Source of the DNA: Sphingobacterium sp. HMA12
Lineage (GTDB): Bacteria; Bacteroidota; Bacteroidia; Sphingobacteriales; Sphingobacteriaceae
Length of the DNA: 64,000 nt
NCBI RefSeq assembly: GCF_002933815.1
Contig: NZ_BEYR01000005.1
Coordinates: forward strand, 62,260-126,259
Reading direction: 5' to 3'
Below, one piece after another: positions 7,810 through 16,663 of the stretch (positions within the stretch are counted from its first letter, which is position 1; each line of letters begins with the position of its first letter). A model generated the notes under the pieces. It saw nothing but the letters and a program-made list of their open reading frames with translations, made no database searches and was not told the origin of the DNA. The translations under genes were made by a program, and so were the position numbers.

Positions 7810-10248
7810 ATGATAGGAAATAGCCTTAAAATCGCTTGGCGGAACATGGCAAAAAATAAACTCTATTCTTTTATAAAGATCGGAGGATTTGCTTTTGGTA
7901 TCGCAATATGTATTCTTATCGTACTTTACATCAAGCAAGAGACGAGTTACAACAAATTTTATCCAGCGATGGATCGAATTTATCGTCTGGTGGTTCAGCT
8001 TCCGATTGAAGGTAAAATACAACGTTGGGTGTCACTTTCAGCACCCGTGGCCCCAACGCTTAAAGCTGAAATTCCTTCCATAGAACAAACAGGCCGAATA
8101 CTTCCCAATCCTTTATTTGGTGCGGGCAGCAACCAGCTCTCCCTGAACGATAACCCGCAAAGCTTTTACGATGATGGCTTTGTGTATATTGATCAATCTA
8201 TTCTGGACATGTTTCCGACACCTATGGTTTCAGGAAGACTTGCGCACGCATTGGATCGACCCAACACATTGGTCATTACGAAAAGTAAAGCGGAAAAATA
8301 TTTCAAAACTGATCCTATCGGACAGACCATCTATCTGAACAATAACAAGTCCAGACTATATACCATTACCGGCGTAATCGAAGACATGCCTCAAAATTCT
8401 ACCCTGGCCGATTATAGCTTCTTTATCTCTCTTGCTGGGGAACCTTTTTACCCTGGCGAACAAAACCAATGGCTCAGCAATAATTACACGGTCTACGTTA
8501 AATTAAAACCACAGGTCAACATTGAACAAACAGAAAAAGAGATCTTAAAAAACTATAAAGAGCACTATCTGCCTGAATACAAAAAATCAGGCCGTAAGCT
8601 CAATCCTTTATTCGAGCAGGCAAAAATCAACTTACAAAATGCACTTGATATCCATTTAAAGTCTACGGATATTGATGATGATAAAGTCAGTACACTGAAT
8701 CGAGGTGATATCCGCATGGTCTGGACATTTGCCACAGTAGCGTTATTTATTCTGCTGATTGCCTGTATCAACTTTATCAACCTGTCTACGGCCAATGCCG
8801 CTACACGGGCCAAAGAAATCGGTATCCGGAAAACAATTGGTTCGACAAGGTCATTATTGATCGCACAATTCTTGCTCGAAGCGATTTGTTATAGTGTATT
8901 ATCTCTTTTCGTGGGACTATTGCTGAGTTGGTTTTTGTTGCCCATATTCAACAATCTCGCCAATAAGTCCTTGACCATTCCCTGGACATCCCCATACTTT
9001 TTCCCGTCTTTATTGCTGGCGATAATTTTCATCGGTAGCTTGGCCGGAATCTACCCAGCCGTATATCTATCCCGATTTAAACCGATTGCTGCATTGAAAA
9101 ATAAGACCGCGGGAGCCAAATCATCATTATTCAGAAATGGTCTTGTCATTTTTCAGTTTGCAACTTCCATCATCCTCATTGTAAGCGCCCTGGTGACCAA
9201 TCAACAGATACGCTATATCCTGGAAAAAGACCTGGGTTTCAAAAAAGGACAGGTGATCGTCCTGCGTGGCGTTGGTACATTGGGAAATCAGATCCCTAGT
9301 CTTAAGAATGAATTAAAATCCATTCCAAATGTCAGCTCAGTTTCCCTCGGTGATTTCCTCCCTGTCCCCATTGATGGTGCCAAAAGAAATGGTAATCCTT
9401 TTTGGAATGAAGGTAGACGAGAGATCGATATGGCGACACAGGGGCAGTTTTGGGAGATTGACCAGGATTATCTGGCTACGTTCGGATTACAATTGACCAA
9501 GGGCAGAAATTTCGATCCCAAAATGGCCACGGACAGTACCGCTGCAATCATCAACCAGAAATTGGCGGATGACCTGGGATTAAAAAATCCGATCGGAGCA
9601 AAAATAACCAATGGTAATATCTGGACAGTAGTTGGTGTCGTGGACAATTTTATTTTTGAGTCGCTGAAAGGTAAGGGGTACGCTGGTCTATGTATGGTAC
9701 TGCGGGGTTATCCTTCACTCCTCTCGATTAAAGTTAAGCCCGAAAACCTACAGGAGACCCTGAACGGAATTAACACGGTATGGAATAAATTTTCACCTAA
9801 TCAAAAAATCAATTACAGCTTTTTGGATGAGGGTTTTGCTTCCCTTTATCAAGATGTGGAGCGGACGAAAAATATATTCAGCTGTTTTGCAATCGTCGCC
9901 ATTTTTGTGGCTGCACTTGGTCTATTTGGACTGGTCACCTATGTGACACAACAGCGGACAAAAGAAATCGGTGTGCGGAAGGTGCTTGGTGCCAGTACCC
10001 TCAGATTGCTGAAACTGCTGTCCGGAGACTTTATAAAATTGGTGTTTGTTGCCTTGGTCATTGCCTCACCTGTTGCGTGGTGGGCAATGAACCAATGGCT
10101 CAGAGACTTCAACTATAAAATAGATATCAACTGGATGTACTTTATTCTGGCGGGTATGGGGGCTGTCCTCATCGCCTTAGGTACCATTAGTTATCAAACA
10201 TGGAAGGCTATCCGAACCAATCCGGTCGATAGTCTGAGGGATGAATAA
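7810..10248 (+). CDS. FtsX/MacB-type ABC permease (paralogue 4)
   Basis: An 812-residue inner-membrane permease, MIGNSLKIAWRNMAKNK at the N-terminus, TM1 near residues 20-42, first periplasmic domain to about 300, FtsX core with KEIGIRKTIGSTRS, a mid-protein TM, second periplasmic domain, and a second FtsX core with KEIGVRKVLGAS; it ends NPVDSLRDE. It has its own palindrome plus sigma-54-like promoter block, so it is probably a separate transcription unit from the permeases upstream. A 61-bp exact copy of codons near its 3' end (10035-10095) lies just downstream at 10264-10324. Confidence 0.93.
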   Translation: MIGNSLKIAWRNMAKNKLYSFIKIGGFAFGIAICILIVLYIKQETSYNKFYPAMDRIYRLVVQLPIEGKIQRWVSLSAPVAPTLKAEIPSIEQTGRILPNPLFGAGSNQLSLNDNPQSFYDDGFVYIDQSILDMFPTPMVSGRLAHALDRPNTLVITKSKAEKYFKTDPIGQTIYLNNNKSRLYTITGVIEDMPQNSTLADYSFFISLAGEPFYPGEQNQWLSNNYTVYVKLKPQVNIEQTEKEILKNYKEHYLPEYKKSGRKLNPLFEQAKINLQNALDIHLKSTDIDDDKVSTLNRGDIRMVWTFATVALFILLIACINFINLSTANAATRAKEIGIRKTIGSTRSLLIAQFLLEAICYSVLSLFVGLLLSWFLLPIFNNLANKSLTIPWTSPYFFPSLLLAIIFIGSLAGIYPAVYLSRFKPIAALKNKTAGAKSSLFRNGLVIFQFATSIILIVSALVTNQQIRYILEKDLGFKKGQVIVLRGVGTLGNQIPSLKNELKSIPNVSSVSLGDFLPVPIDGAKRNGNPFWNEGRREIDMATQGQFWEIDQDYLATFGLQLTKGRNFDPKMATDSTAAIINQKLADDLGLKNPIGAKITNGNIWTVVGVVDNFIFESLKGKGYAGLCMVLRGYPSLLSIKVKPENLQETLNGINTVWNKFSPNQKINYSFLDEGFASLYQDVERTKNIFSCFAIVAIFVAALGLFGLVTYVTQQRTKEIGVRKVLGASTLRLLKLLSGDFIKLVFVALVIASPVAWWAMNQWLRDFNYKIDINWMYFILAGMGAVLIALGTISYQTWKAIRTNPVDSLRDE

Positions 10249-10254
10249 AATCAG

Positions 10255-10341
10255 AAGATCTTAAAAATTGGTGTTTGTTGCCTTGGTCATTGCCTCACCT
10301 GTTGCGTGGTGGGCAATGAACCAACGGCTAAGGGGGATGAA
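10255..10341 (+). pseudogene. Relic of a permease gene (duplicated leader and 3' fragment)
   Basis: Positions 10264-10324 are identical over 61 bp to 10035-10095 inside the upstream permease gene, offset 229 bp. Just before the copy, AAGATCTTAAAAAT (10255-10268) repeats the sequence directly before that permease's start codon (7788-7801), and just after it CTAAGGGGGATGAATG resembles the gene's own 3' end, CTGAGGGATGAATA. The segment therefore looks like a further permease copy that lost its middle, leaving leader, a piece of the last membrane region and the tail. Confidence 0.7.
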
Positions 10342-10378
10342 TGTTCGATTGCGAACGAAAACTGTCCGAAATCGAACA
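10342..10378 (+). promoter_or_regulatory. Tandem palindromic activator sites before permease gene
   Basis: TGTTCG-n4-CGAACG at 10342-10357 and TGTCCG-n4-CGAACA at 10363-10378, exactly 21 bp centre to centre, as in the set at 1411-1447. Confidence 0.7.
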
Positions 10379-10431
10379 ACAAAAACAAACAAAAACTCCC
10401 TAACAAACTCATAATAAAAGCATTAAAACAC

Positions 10432-10447
10432 TGGCAAGGGGATTGTA
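10432..10447 (+). promoter_or_regulatory. Candidate sigma-54 promoter (-24/-12)
   Basis: TGGC-n7-TTGTA, 61.5 bp after the centre of the proximal palindrome, the same spacing as at 1501. The predicted transcription start, about 12 nt after the -12 element, falls near 10458, one base before the best start codon (10459). Confidence 0.63.
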
Positions 10448-10458
10448 TTTTTTATAGC

Positions 10459-12861
10459 ATGGCACAAAATGATTTCAAACTGGCTTGGCGTAAACTCTTA
10501 AAAAATAAGGGGTTCACGTTCTTGAACATTATCGGACTGACGCTTGGTTTTACCGGTTTTATTCTTTCCTATCAATACATCAATCGGGAAACAAGCTTTG
10601 ATAAATGGAATCCAAACTATAAGGAAATCTATCAGGTTGGTCTGGAAGCCGAAGGTGCTTTTACGGACGAAACCTCGCCTTCCCTGGCTCCGTTGCTAAA
10701 ACAGCATTTACCGGATATTGTCTATGCCGGTAGAAAAATGGTCTACAACTATGGTAGCTATCCGTTATTTGGGGAGAAGACGGTGCTTATCAAAAACGCG
10801 GCATTAATTGATTCTTCTACTGCCCGGATCTTTCAGATAGAAAATGCCAACGGACCGCTCTACAAAAACAAAGATCAAAAGGATGCGACCATAGTCAAAA
10901 GTCCTATTGCCGAACAGCTTTTCAAAAAGGAGGATTTAACATTTGACAGCCCCCATTCCATCCCGTCTATGAGCCTTGATCTGGGTATGCGTGATATGAT
11001 TTACGGCACCATCAAAAAGCAAGGTCTTTCGATGATTGATTACGACCTTCTTTTTATCCGTGAACCACAGGATCTCTTTGCTGAAAATAATCCCTTTTTA
11101 TACCAGACTTTTATTCAGGTCAGACCGGGAACAGATATCGCTAAGTTGACCGATCAGATCAACACTATTTATCACAAGGAAATCGCACCAAAAGATAAAA
11201 TACGCTCTTCCGGTTATGCCAAAGGCAAGATCTACTTAGACCCCTTGGCCAACCTGCACCTGCGACCAAAAACCGGAAGTAACACGGCCTATATCATGAC
11301 ATGGATTATCGGTATTCTTTCCCTGTTGATCCTCCTGCTCGCCTCCGCCAATTTCGCCAATATGATCATGGCGCAAGCCGATCAACGTCTTAAAGAGCTT
11401 GCCCTCAAAAAGATATTGGGAAGTTCGCGCTGGGCTATCGTAAGGCAATTGTTATTGGAAGTGTTTATACTGACCAGCAGCGCTGCAGTATTGAGTTTCA
11501 TCACCTTGGCACTTACCGGGAACATATTACAAAGATGGTTCAATGATGATCTGAGAAGTTATATTTCAAGTTCCGAAACCATTATCCAGCTCTGTGTCGC
11601 TGTACTATTAACAACAATCCTTTCCGCAATATACCCTGCCATAGTTCTTTCAGGTTTCAAATCCGTCAATCTGCTCAAAGGCGGATTATCCTCAATACTT
11701 AAAAAAGGAACATTCCGAAATGCTTTACTAACCTTTCAGATCAGTATGGCGATTCTGTTTATTTCAGGTATGCTGGTCATTAGGGCCCAGCTTCAATACA
11801 TGCAACATACAGATAAAGGGTTTGAGCCAGCGCAAGTGGTCAATTTCAAAGGAGTGGGCATGTATTACGACTCCAAAATTGATGGTTCTTTCCACCAATT
11901 GAAACGGCGATTAGAAAATGATCCGAGCATTGAGGTGGTGGCTTCCGCAACAAATATCCCGGGAGAAGGGGAACAACCTCCCAATATGGAATTCTCCTAT
12001 GCACAAAAGAATATTTCCTTTGCGCATGTCGGTATCGATCCGGGTTATTTCAAAACATTAAATATCCCCAATCTACAAGGAAATAGTGATCTGTCAATGG
12101 ATCAGTTGCTCCGTGACTCCCTTTCAAACTATGCGGTCATCAATGAATCTGCCGCTAAAAATCTGGGACTATCAAATCCCATAGGCGCTAAAATCAGTGG
12201 CTGTGACACAAATTTCGAAATCGTAGCCCTGGTCAAAGACATCAAGGCCTATGGTTTTGAGAATGCCGTTCAACCTACCCTCTATTCTTTTAAAAATGAA
12301 TGTGGGAGCATGCGAATTCAGACGACACTTATGGTGAAAACAACCCCCGGAATGGTCGATCGGGCAATTGAGACAGTCAAAAAAGAATGGACAAAAAATA
12401 CATCTGCCAAGGATTTACCGCTAGACTATTCCTTTATGGATCAACAATATGCTTTACAACACCAAAAACAGCAGGAACTACAGGTTGCTTTCAATAGTTT
12501 CGCCAGCCTATCGGTTATTATCGCTGCATTGGGCCTGTTCAGCATGGCCGCTTATCAGGCCGCATTACGCAAGAAAGAAATGAGTATCCGAAAAGTACTC
12601 GGTGCCTCAGCACAACTGCTATTTGTCCAATTGAATAAACCCTTTTTCAGACTATTTCTGATCGGTATCGGCATAGCCCTTCCCTTAGCTTACTTACTCA
12701 TGGACAAATGGCTTTCCAATTTTGCATATCATGTCGATATACAGTGGTGGTCGTTTTTGATCCCGATATTTTGCATATTTATCTTAATATTGATTTCCAT
12801 TAGCTTCCAATCGTTGAAAGTTGCAAGAACAAATCCGGTAGATAGCTTGCGGGATGAATAA
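10459..12861 (+). CDS. FtsX/MacB-type ABC permease (paralogue 5)
   Basis: An 800-residue permease. The frame is open back to 10306, but those 51 codons run through the relic, the palindromes and the sigma-54 element; ATG 10459 (MAQNDFKLAWRKLLKNKG) aligns with the other paralogues and gives the family length. Domain order is TM1, MacB-like domain, FtsX core (KELALKKILGSSRW, a diverged form of the usual IGIRKVLG motif), second MacB-like domain and second FtsX core (KEMSIRKVLGAS), ending NPVDSLRDE. It is the last permease before the ATPase gene, 99 bp downstream, and may be co-transcribed with it. Confidence 0.93.
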   Translation: MAQNDFKLAWRKLLKNKGFTFLNIIGLTLGFTGFILSYQYINRETSFDKWNPNYKEIYQVGLEAEGAFTDETSPSLAPLLKQHLPDIVYAGRKMVYNYGSYPLFGEKTVLIKNAALIDSSTARIFQIENANGPLYKNKDQKDATIVKSPIAEQLFKKEDLTFDSPHSIPSMSLDLGMRDMIYGTIKKQGLSMIDYDLLFIREPQDLFAENNPFLYQTFIQVRPGTDIAKLTDQINTIYHKEIAPKDKIRSSGYAKGKIYLDPLANLHLRPKTGSNTAYIMTWIIGILSLLILLLASANFANMIMAQADQRLKELALKKILGSSRWAIVRQLLLEVFILTSSAAVLSFITLALTGNILQRWFNDDLRSYISSSETIIQLCVAVLLTTILSAIYPAIVLSGFKSVNLLKGGLSSILKKGTFRNALLTFQISMAILFISGMLVIRAQLQYMQHTDKGFEPAQVVNFKGVGMYYDSKIDGSFHQLKRRLENDPSIEVVASATNIPGEGEQPPNMEFSYAQKNISFAHVGIDPGYFKTLNIPNLQGNSDLSMDQLLRDSLSNYAVINESAAKNLGLSNPIGAKISGCDTNFEIVALVKDIKAYGFENAVQPTLYSFKNECGSMRIQTTLMVKTTPGMVDRAIETVKKEWTKNTSAKDLPLDYSFMDQQYALQHQKQQELQVAFNSFASLSVIIAALGLFSMAAYQAALRKKEMSIRKVLGASAQLLFVQLNKPFFRLFLIGIGIALPLAYLLMDKWLSNFAYHVDIQWWSFLIPIFCIFILILISISFQSLKVARTNPVDSLRDE

Positions 12862-12898
12862 GTAAAAATTAAAAGACAAAATAAAAAAGAGATACCAG

Positions 12899-12955
12899 GT
12901 AAGCCCAGGCTTGTACAACCAAAATCTCAATACTCAATACTAAAATCTCAATACT
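12899..12955 (+). repeat. Dispersed repeat: hairpin plus CTCAATACT units, before ABC ATPase
   Basis: GTAAGCC, two bases, AGGCTTGT forms a small hairpin (AAGCC/GGCTT), followed after 6 nt by AAAATCTCAATACT, a short CAATACT unit and a second AAAATCTCAATACT ending 5 nt before the ATG of the ATPase gene. The same arrangement, with three units, precedes gldC on the other strand at 51311-51378. Confidence 0.7.
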
Positions 12956-12960
12956 AGAAA

Positions 12961-13620
12961 ATGATACAATTAAAACATTTATTCAAGTGGTATAACGTAG
13001 GTGGTACACGCTCATTTGTTCTCAAAGATGTCAGTTTAGATATAGCAGAAGGTGATTTCATATCCATTATGGGCCCTTCGGGTTCAGGCAAATCCACCCT
13101 GTTGAATATTATTGGTATGCTCGACGAACCGGATGAAGGTGAATATATTTTTATGGATGAAAATGTATTGGAGATGAAAGCAAAAAAACGGACGCAACTC
13201 TACCAATCCCATATTGGATACGTATTTCAAGCTTACCATTTATTGGATGAATTGACGGTATATGAAAATATAGAAACACCGTTGATCTATAAAGACATTT
13301 CCAGCAAGGAACGAAAAGCCATTGTTGCCGATATGCTTGACCGTTTTGGCATTGTGGGAAAGAAAGATTTGTTTCCCGCACAGCTATCCGGTGGACAGCA
13401 ACAGATTGTCGGCATCGCACGTGCATTGGCCGGCTCCCCGAAACTCTTGTTGGCAGATGAACCTACGGGTAACCTCAATTCCAAACAAGGCGAAGAGATC
13501 ATGGAGCTTTTCAAACAATTGAATGATGACGGTGTCACGATCATACAAGTTACCCACTCCGAAAAAAATGCGGAGTACGGCAAAAGAATTGTCAATATGC
13601 TGGATGGCCAGCTCAAATAA
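12961..13620 (+). CDS. ABC transporter ATPase, LolD/MacB type
   Basis: A 219-residue nucleotide-binding subunit with every ABC motif: Walker A GPSGSGKST (38-46), Q-loop Gln90, signature LSGGQ (142-146), Walker B LLLADE (162-167) and the switch histidine His199. Sequence and size match the LolD/MacB/FtsE group that powers FtsX-type permeases. It is the only ATPase in the window and presumably serves several of the five permeases, an unequal ratio that is common in Bacteroidota. It lacks the palindrome and sigma-54 block and instead has the dispersed CTCAATACT repeat directly before its start codon. Confidence 0.93.
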   Translation: MIQLKHLFKWYNVGGTRSFVLKDVSLDIAEGDFISIMGPSGSGKSTLLNIIGMLDEPDEGEYIFMDENVLEMKAKKRTQLYQSHIGYVFQAYHLLDELTVYENIETPLIYKDISSKERKAIVADMLDRFGIVGKKDLFPAQLSGGQQQIVGIARALAGSPKLLLADEPTGNLNSKQGEEIMELFKQLNDDGVTIIQVTHSEKNAEYGKRIVNMLDGQLK

Positions 13621-13643
13621 TTGTTTACCAATTTAACCTGAAT

Positions 13644-13683
13644 AATCCCTACTTGGTACATGAATTACTGTAGGGATTTTTTT
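13644..13683 (+). terminator. Intrinsic terminator after ABC ATPase
   Basis: AATCCCTAC (13644-13652) pairs with GTAGGGATT (13670-13678) and is followed by a T tract. Confidence 0.8.
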
Positions 13684-13718
13684 GTATCCATTTCTCAATT
13701 CATTTTTTTAACTTCGTT

Positions 13719-14570
13719 ATGATGAATGAGAGAGAGCTGAAATCGTTAATATTCCTGTTGGACGATACCGATCAACAGATTATTCAGGAAGTGGAGCATC
13801 AATTGAAAAGCCAAGGTCCTGAAATTGTTCCTTATTTGGAGAAATTTTGGGAATCCAGCTTCGATCCAAGGGTACAGGGGCGGTTGGAAAACATTATCCA
13901 TGAAATTCAGTTTGAGCAGACCAAAAATGAGCTACAGATCTGGAATCTGAGCAATTCCTTCAATCTGCTGGAGGGACTTATCATCCTCAATAACTATCAG
14001 TATCCTTCTTATGAAGACCATAAAATCGTGTTGAAGATCGAAGATCTGAAAACAGAGGTCTGGCGCGGACTGCAATACGATATGAGTCCCCTGGAGAAGG
14101 TGAATCTGCTGAATCACGTGCTATTTGGCTCCTTTGGCTTATCGGGCAATACAAAAGACTATCACCATCCGCAAAACTCTTATATCGGTCAGGTTTTGGA
14201 CACGAAACAGGGAAACCCTCTGACCTTATCCTGTATCTATAGCATTATTGCACAAAAGCTGGATATCCCGATCTATGGGATCAACTTACCCAAGCACTTT
14301 ATCTTGGCTTACATGGATACCGATGAGCATGGGAAAGAACATGTTTTGTTTTACATCAATGCATTTAACCGGGGGCAGATCATGCAAAAAAGCGATGTGA
14401 ATTCGTTCCTGAAGCAGTTAAACTTAGGTCCGGACCGAGAGTTTACTTATCCTTGCGACAATGTGACGATCATGAGGCGCGCCTTACGAAATCTGCTCTC
14501 GGCCTATGAAGCGAATGAAAGTGTAGGCAAGCAACAGGAGATCAAAGAACTGTTCGAATTACTTGCCTGA
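13719..14570 (+). CDS. Transglutaminase-like (SirB1-family) protein
   Basis: A 283-residue cytoplasmic protein of the SirB1 / transglutaminase-like core 2 group. The N-terminal third is helical and HEAT-like (LKSLIFLLDDTDQQIIQEVE), and the conserved core follows: NHVLFGSFGLSGN, QGNPLTLSCIYSIIAQKLDIP with the candidate nucleophile Cys, and YGINLPKHFILAY with the His. Family members are common in Proteobacteria and Bacteroidota and their biochemical role is not well established. ATG 13719 is followed directly by a second ATG, so the start may be one codon later. It stands alone between a terminator and a convergent lipoprotein gene. Confidence 0.8.
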   Translation: MMNERELKSLIFLLDDTDQQIIQEVEHQLKSQGPEIVPYLEKFWESSFDPRVQGRLENIIHEIQFEQTKNELQIWNLSNSFNLLEGLIILNNYQYPSYEDHKIVLKIEDLKTEVWRGLQYDMSPLEKVNLLNHVLFGSFGLSGNTKDYHHPQNSYIGQVLDTKQGNPLTLSCIYSIIAQKLDIPIYGINLPKHFILAYMDTDEHGKEHVLFYINAFNRGQIMQKSDVNSFLKQLNLGPDREFTYPCDNVTIMRRALRNLLSAYEANESVGKQQEIKELFELLA

Positions 14571-14584
14571 TACATATTGACAAA

Positions 14585-15733
14585 CTAGAAATTAGTTCTT
14601 TCCCTGGCATCCAGAAAGATATAATTTGGAGTCAGTGTCCCATAATTTTTTGTCATCTCGGGTGTTGCATTCCCTTGATCCGTTAATTTAAAACGCGAGA
14701 TCTTTTTCGTAGTCAAATCGGAGACGTAAAAGAATTTGCCATTTTCAGTACGCTCGTCAATGGCTACTCCCCAAGGTGCGCTCAATCCCGTACTTGTGCC
14801 ACCGACCACATAATCAGGGGCAATCGTTTTTTCACCACTTCCACTGAACAGCTCCTTCGGGTTTTTAAAGAACAACACCTCTGCCCCCGCGGTAACAGCC
14901 AATAACGCCTTATTTGGTGCGTAAGACACGGCTCCCAAGGCTGTTTTTCCCTGTACATAGACTTTAACGGCCGGGGAGAAAGTATTCGAATTCACAATGG
15001 TGTCTGCCGCTCTGTCGATCAACTCCCGCTTAAGACTTGTATAAACGGCAAAACCGCTTCCCTTATTTGCACCATCCTGATCAAATCCAACCAACAACAA
15101 TTTTTCATTGGGGTCACTCGTGTTACTTTGTAACAGGGTCACTGAGGTCGGAACAATATTCCCCAGACTGATCTGCTTATCGATAATCTTTGAACCACCC
15201 GTTGATCCGCCTTTTCCTTCCGGACGGCTTACCGCATATAACATATTACGTCCTGTCACTGCAAGTAGAAAATTGGTCACCGCCGATCCCGATGTACCAT
15301 TTTGTTGCGCATAGGTATAATAAGCCAGTCCCCTGACATTCGTAAAGCCCGTATAGCCAATAGCACTTGCATTTCCCGGAATCCCGTAAATATCGTCTAG
15401 TGCGATCCGCTGGATAAAGGTATCCTGAGCAACTGATCCTTCACTCGCCTGAAAAATTGATTTCGCATTGGGATCAAAAATCACCGGTCCCCCACCTTTG
15501 GCTGGAGAAAGATACTGATAGATATTATCCAGGTTATTGGTATCAGCAGGATCCACAATAAAGAGATTTTTAATCGAAGAATTATTCGGCTGATAATCCT
15601 TAAAGGAGATATACAATCTTGAAATAAGTGTTGCCTCTCCACGATCAGGTTCATCATCTAATTTTTTACAGGAAGCAACGCCTATTAAACTGGCGAATAA
15701 TACAATAACACAGGTTTGAAATGAAAATTTCAT
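14585..15733 (-). CDS. Lipoprotein, hypothetical (possible beta-propeller)
   Basis: A 382-residue protein with a lipoprotein signal peptide: MKFSFQTCVIVLFASLIGVASC, with Cys22 as the lipidated residue. The mature part is rich in Gly, Ser, Thr and short beta-type segments and contains phrases such as APWGVAIDERTENGKFFYVSDLTTKKISRF, which resemble NHL/SMP-30-type propeller blades, but I cannot assign a family with confidence. Likely anchored in the outer or inner membrane facing the periplasm or surface. It converges with the preceding gene with only 14 bp between, and is divergent from queH. Confidence 0.75.
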   Translation of the reverse strand: MKFSFQTCVIVLFASLIGVASCKKLDDEPDRGEATLISRLYISFKDYQPNNSSIKNLFIVDPADTNNLDNIYQYLSPAKGGGPVIFDPNAKSIFQASEGSVAQDTFIQRIALDDIYGIPGNASAIGYTGFTNVRGLAYYTYAQQNGTSGSAVTNFLLAVTGRNMLYAVSRPEGKGGSTGGSKIIDKQISLGNIVPTSVTLLQSNTSDPNEKLLLVGFDQDGANKGSGFAVYTSLKRELIDRAADTIVNSNTFSPAVKVYVQGKTALGAVSYAPNKALLAVTAGAEVLFFKNPKELFSGSGEKTIAPDYVVGGTSTGLSAPWGVAIDERTENGKFFYVSDLTTKKISRFKLTDQGNATPEMTKNYGTLTPNYIFLDARERTNF

Positions 15734-15910
15734 ATATTTTTTATTATAAATAGCTTATTGCGTCAAACATACAAATCTACTAATATATGCAGAATATCAA
15801 TGAATTTATATAATTCTTTTGGACATATATTACGACAACTCAAACGGAAATATTTGCCATTCCGCTACTTTTTGATTAAAATTGCCTTTGTTTTTGATAT
15901 CATATACATT

Positions 15911-16561
15911 ATGGAAAAGAAGGAATTTGTACGGGAGAAGTTGGCATTACCGGGAGAAGGCAAGAAATTGCTTTTACATTCCTGCTGTGCACCCTGTTCC
16001 GGAGAAGTCATGGAAGCATTGATTGCTTCAGATATCGATTTTACGATTTATTTCTACAATCCCAATATTCATCCACGCAAGGAATACGATCTGCGTAAGG
16101 ATGAAAATATCCGGTTTGCCGAAAAACACAATATCCCTTTTATTGATGCGGATTACGATGTGGACCATTGGTTTGACCTGGCTAAAGGCATGGAACAGGA
16201 GCCTGAACGGGGGATCCGTTGCACCATGTGCTTTGATATGCGTTTCGAGAAAACAGCAGAATATGCGGCGGCCAATGGCTTCGATGTGATCTCGAGTTCT
16301 TTGGGAATTTCCCGTTGGAAAAACATGGAGCAGATCAACGACTGCGGCCTACGTGCAGCTTCCCGTCACGAAGGTATGGAGTACTGGACATTCAACTGGC
16401 GCAAGAAAGGTGGTTCAGCACGGATGCTTGAAGTCTCGAAAAAAGAAAAGTTCTACATGCAGGAATATTGCGGCTGCGCGTATTCACTACGTGACACCAA
16501 TAAATGGCGCATGGCAAATGGACGCGAAAAGATAGAGTTAGGTAAAAATTATTATGAATAA
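15911..16561 (+). CDS. queH: Epoxyqueuosine reductase QueH
   Basis: A 216-residue protein of the DUF208/QueH family, which performs the last step of queuosine synthesis, reducing epoxyqueuosine in tRNA; it is the non-orthologous replacement of QueG. Diagnostic cysteines are present: HSCCAPCSGEV (Cys25, Cys26, Cys29), CTMC (Cys104, Cys107) and CGC near the C-terminus, consistent with an iron-sulfur protein. I chose ATG 15911 (MEKKEFVREK); the 51 upstream in-frame codons do not look like protein. Confidence 0.92.
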   Translation: MEKKEFVREKLALPGEGKKLLLHSCCAPCSGEVMEALIASDIDFTIYFYNPNIHPRKEYDLRKDENIRFAEKHNIPFIDADYDVDHWFDLAKGMEQEPERGIRCTMCFDMRFEKTAEYAAANGFDVISSSLGISRWKNMEQINDCGLRAASRHEGMEYWTFNWRKKGGSARMLEVSKKEKFYMQEYCGCAYSLRDTNKWRMANGREKIELGKNYYE

Positions 16562-16612
16562 GTCGTGCCATGCGTATATATAAAGCATTCGACTGGAATA
16601 TTTAAAAAAATA

Positions 16613-16644
16613 TTTCGATCCTAATGATTTTATACATACCTTTG
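16613..16644 (+). promoter_or_regulatory. Bacteroidota-type promoter before yceD
   Basis: TACCTTTG at 16637-16644 fits the -7 consensus TAnnTTTG, with TTTC at 16613-16616 as a -33-like element 20 bp upstream. The start codon GTG 16664 lies 19 bp after the -7 box. Confidence 0.6.
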
Positions 16645-16663
16645 CAGGCTCAAATGCAAGATT

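Noticed and set aside
10306..10458. N-terminal 51-codon extension of the fifth permease
   Set aside because: It covers the duplicated relic and both palindromes; all paralogues start at the position of ATG 10459.
15758..15910. N-terminal extension of QueH
   Set aside because: QueH proteins start near the MEKKEF position; upstream residues are not conserved-looking.
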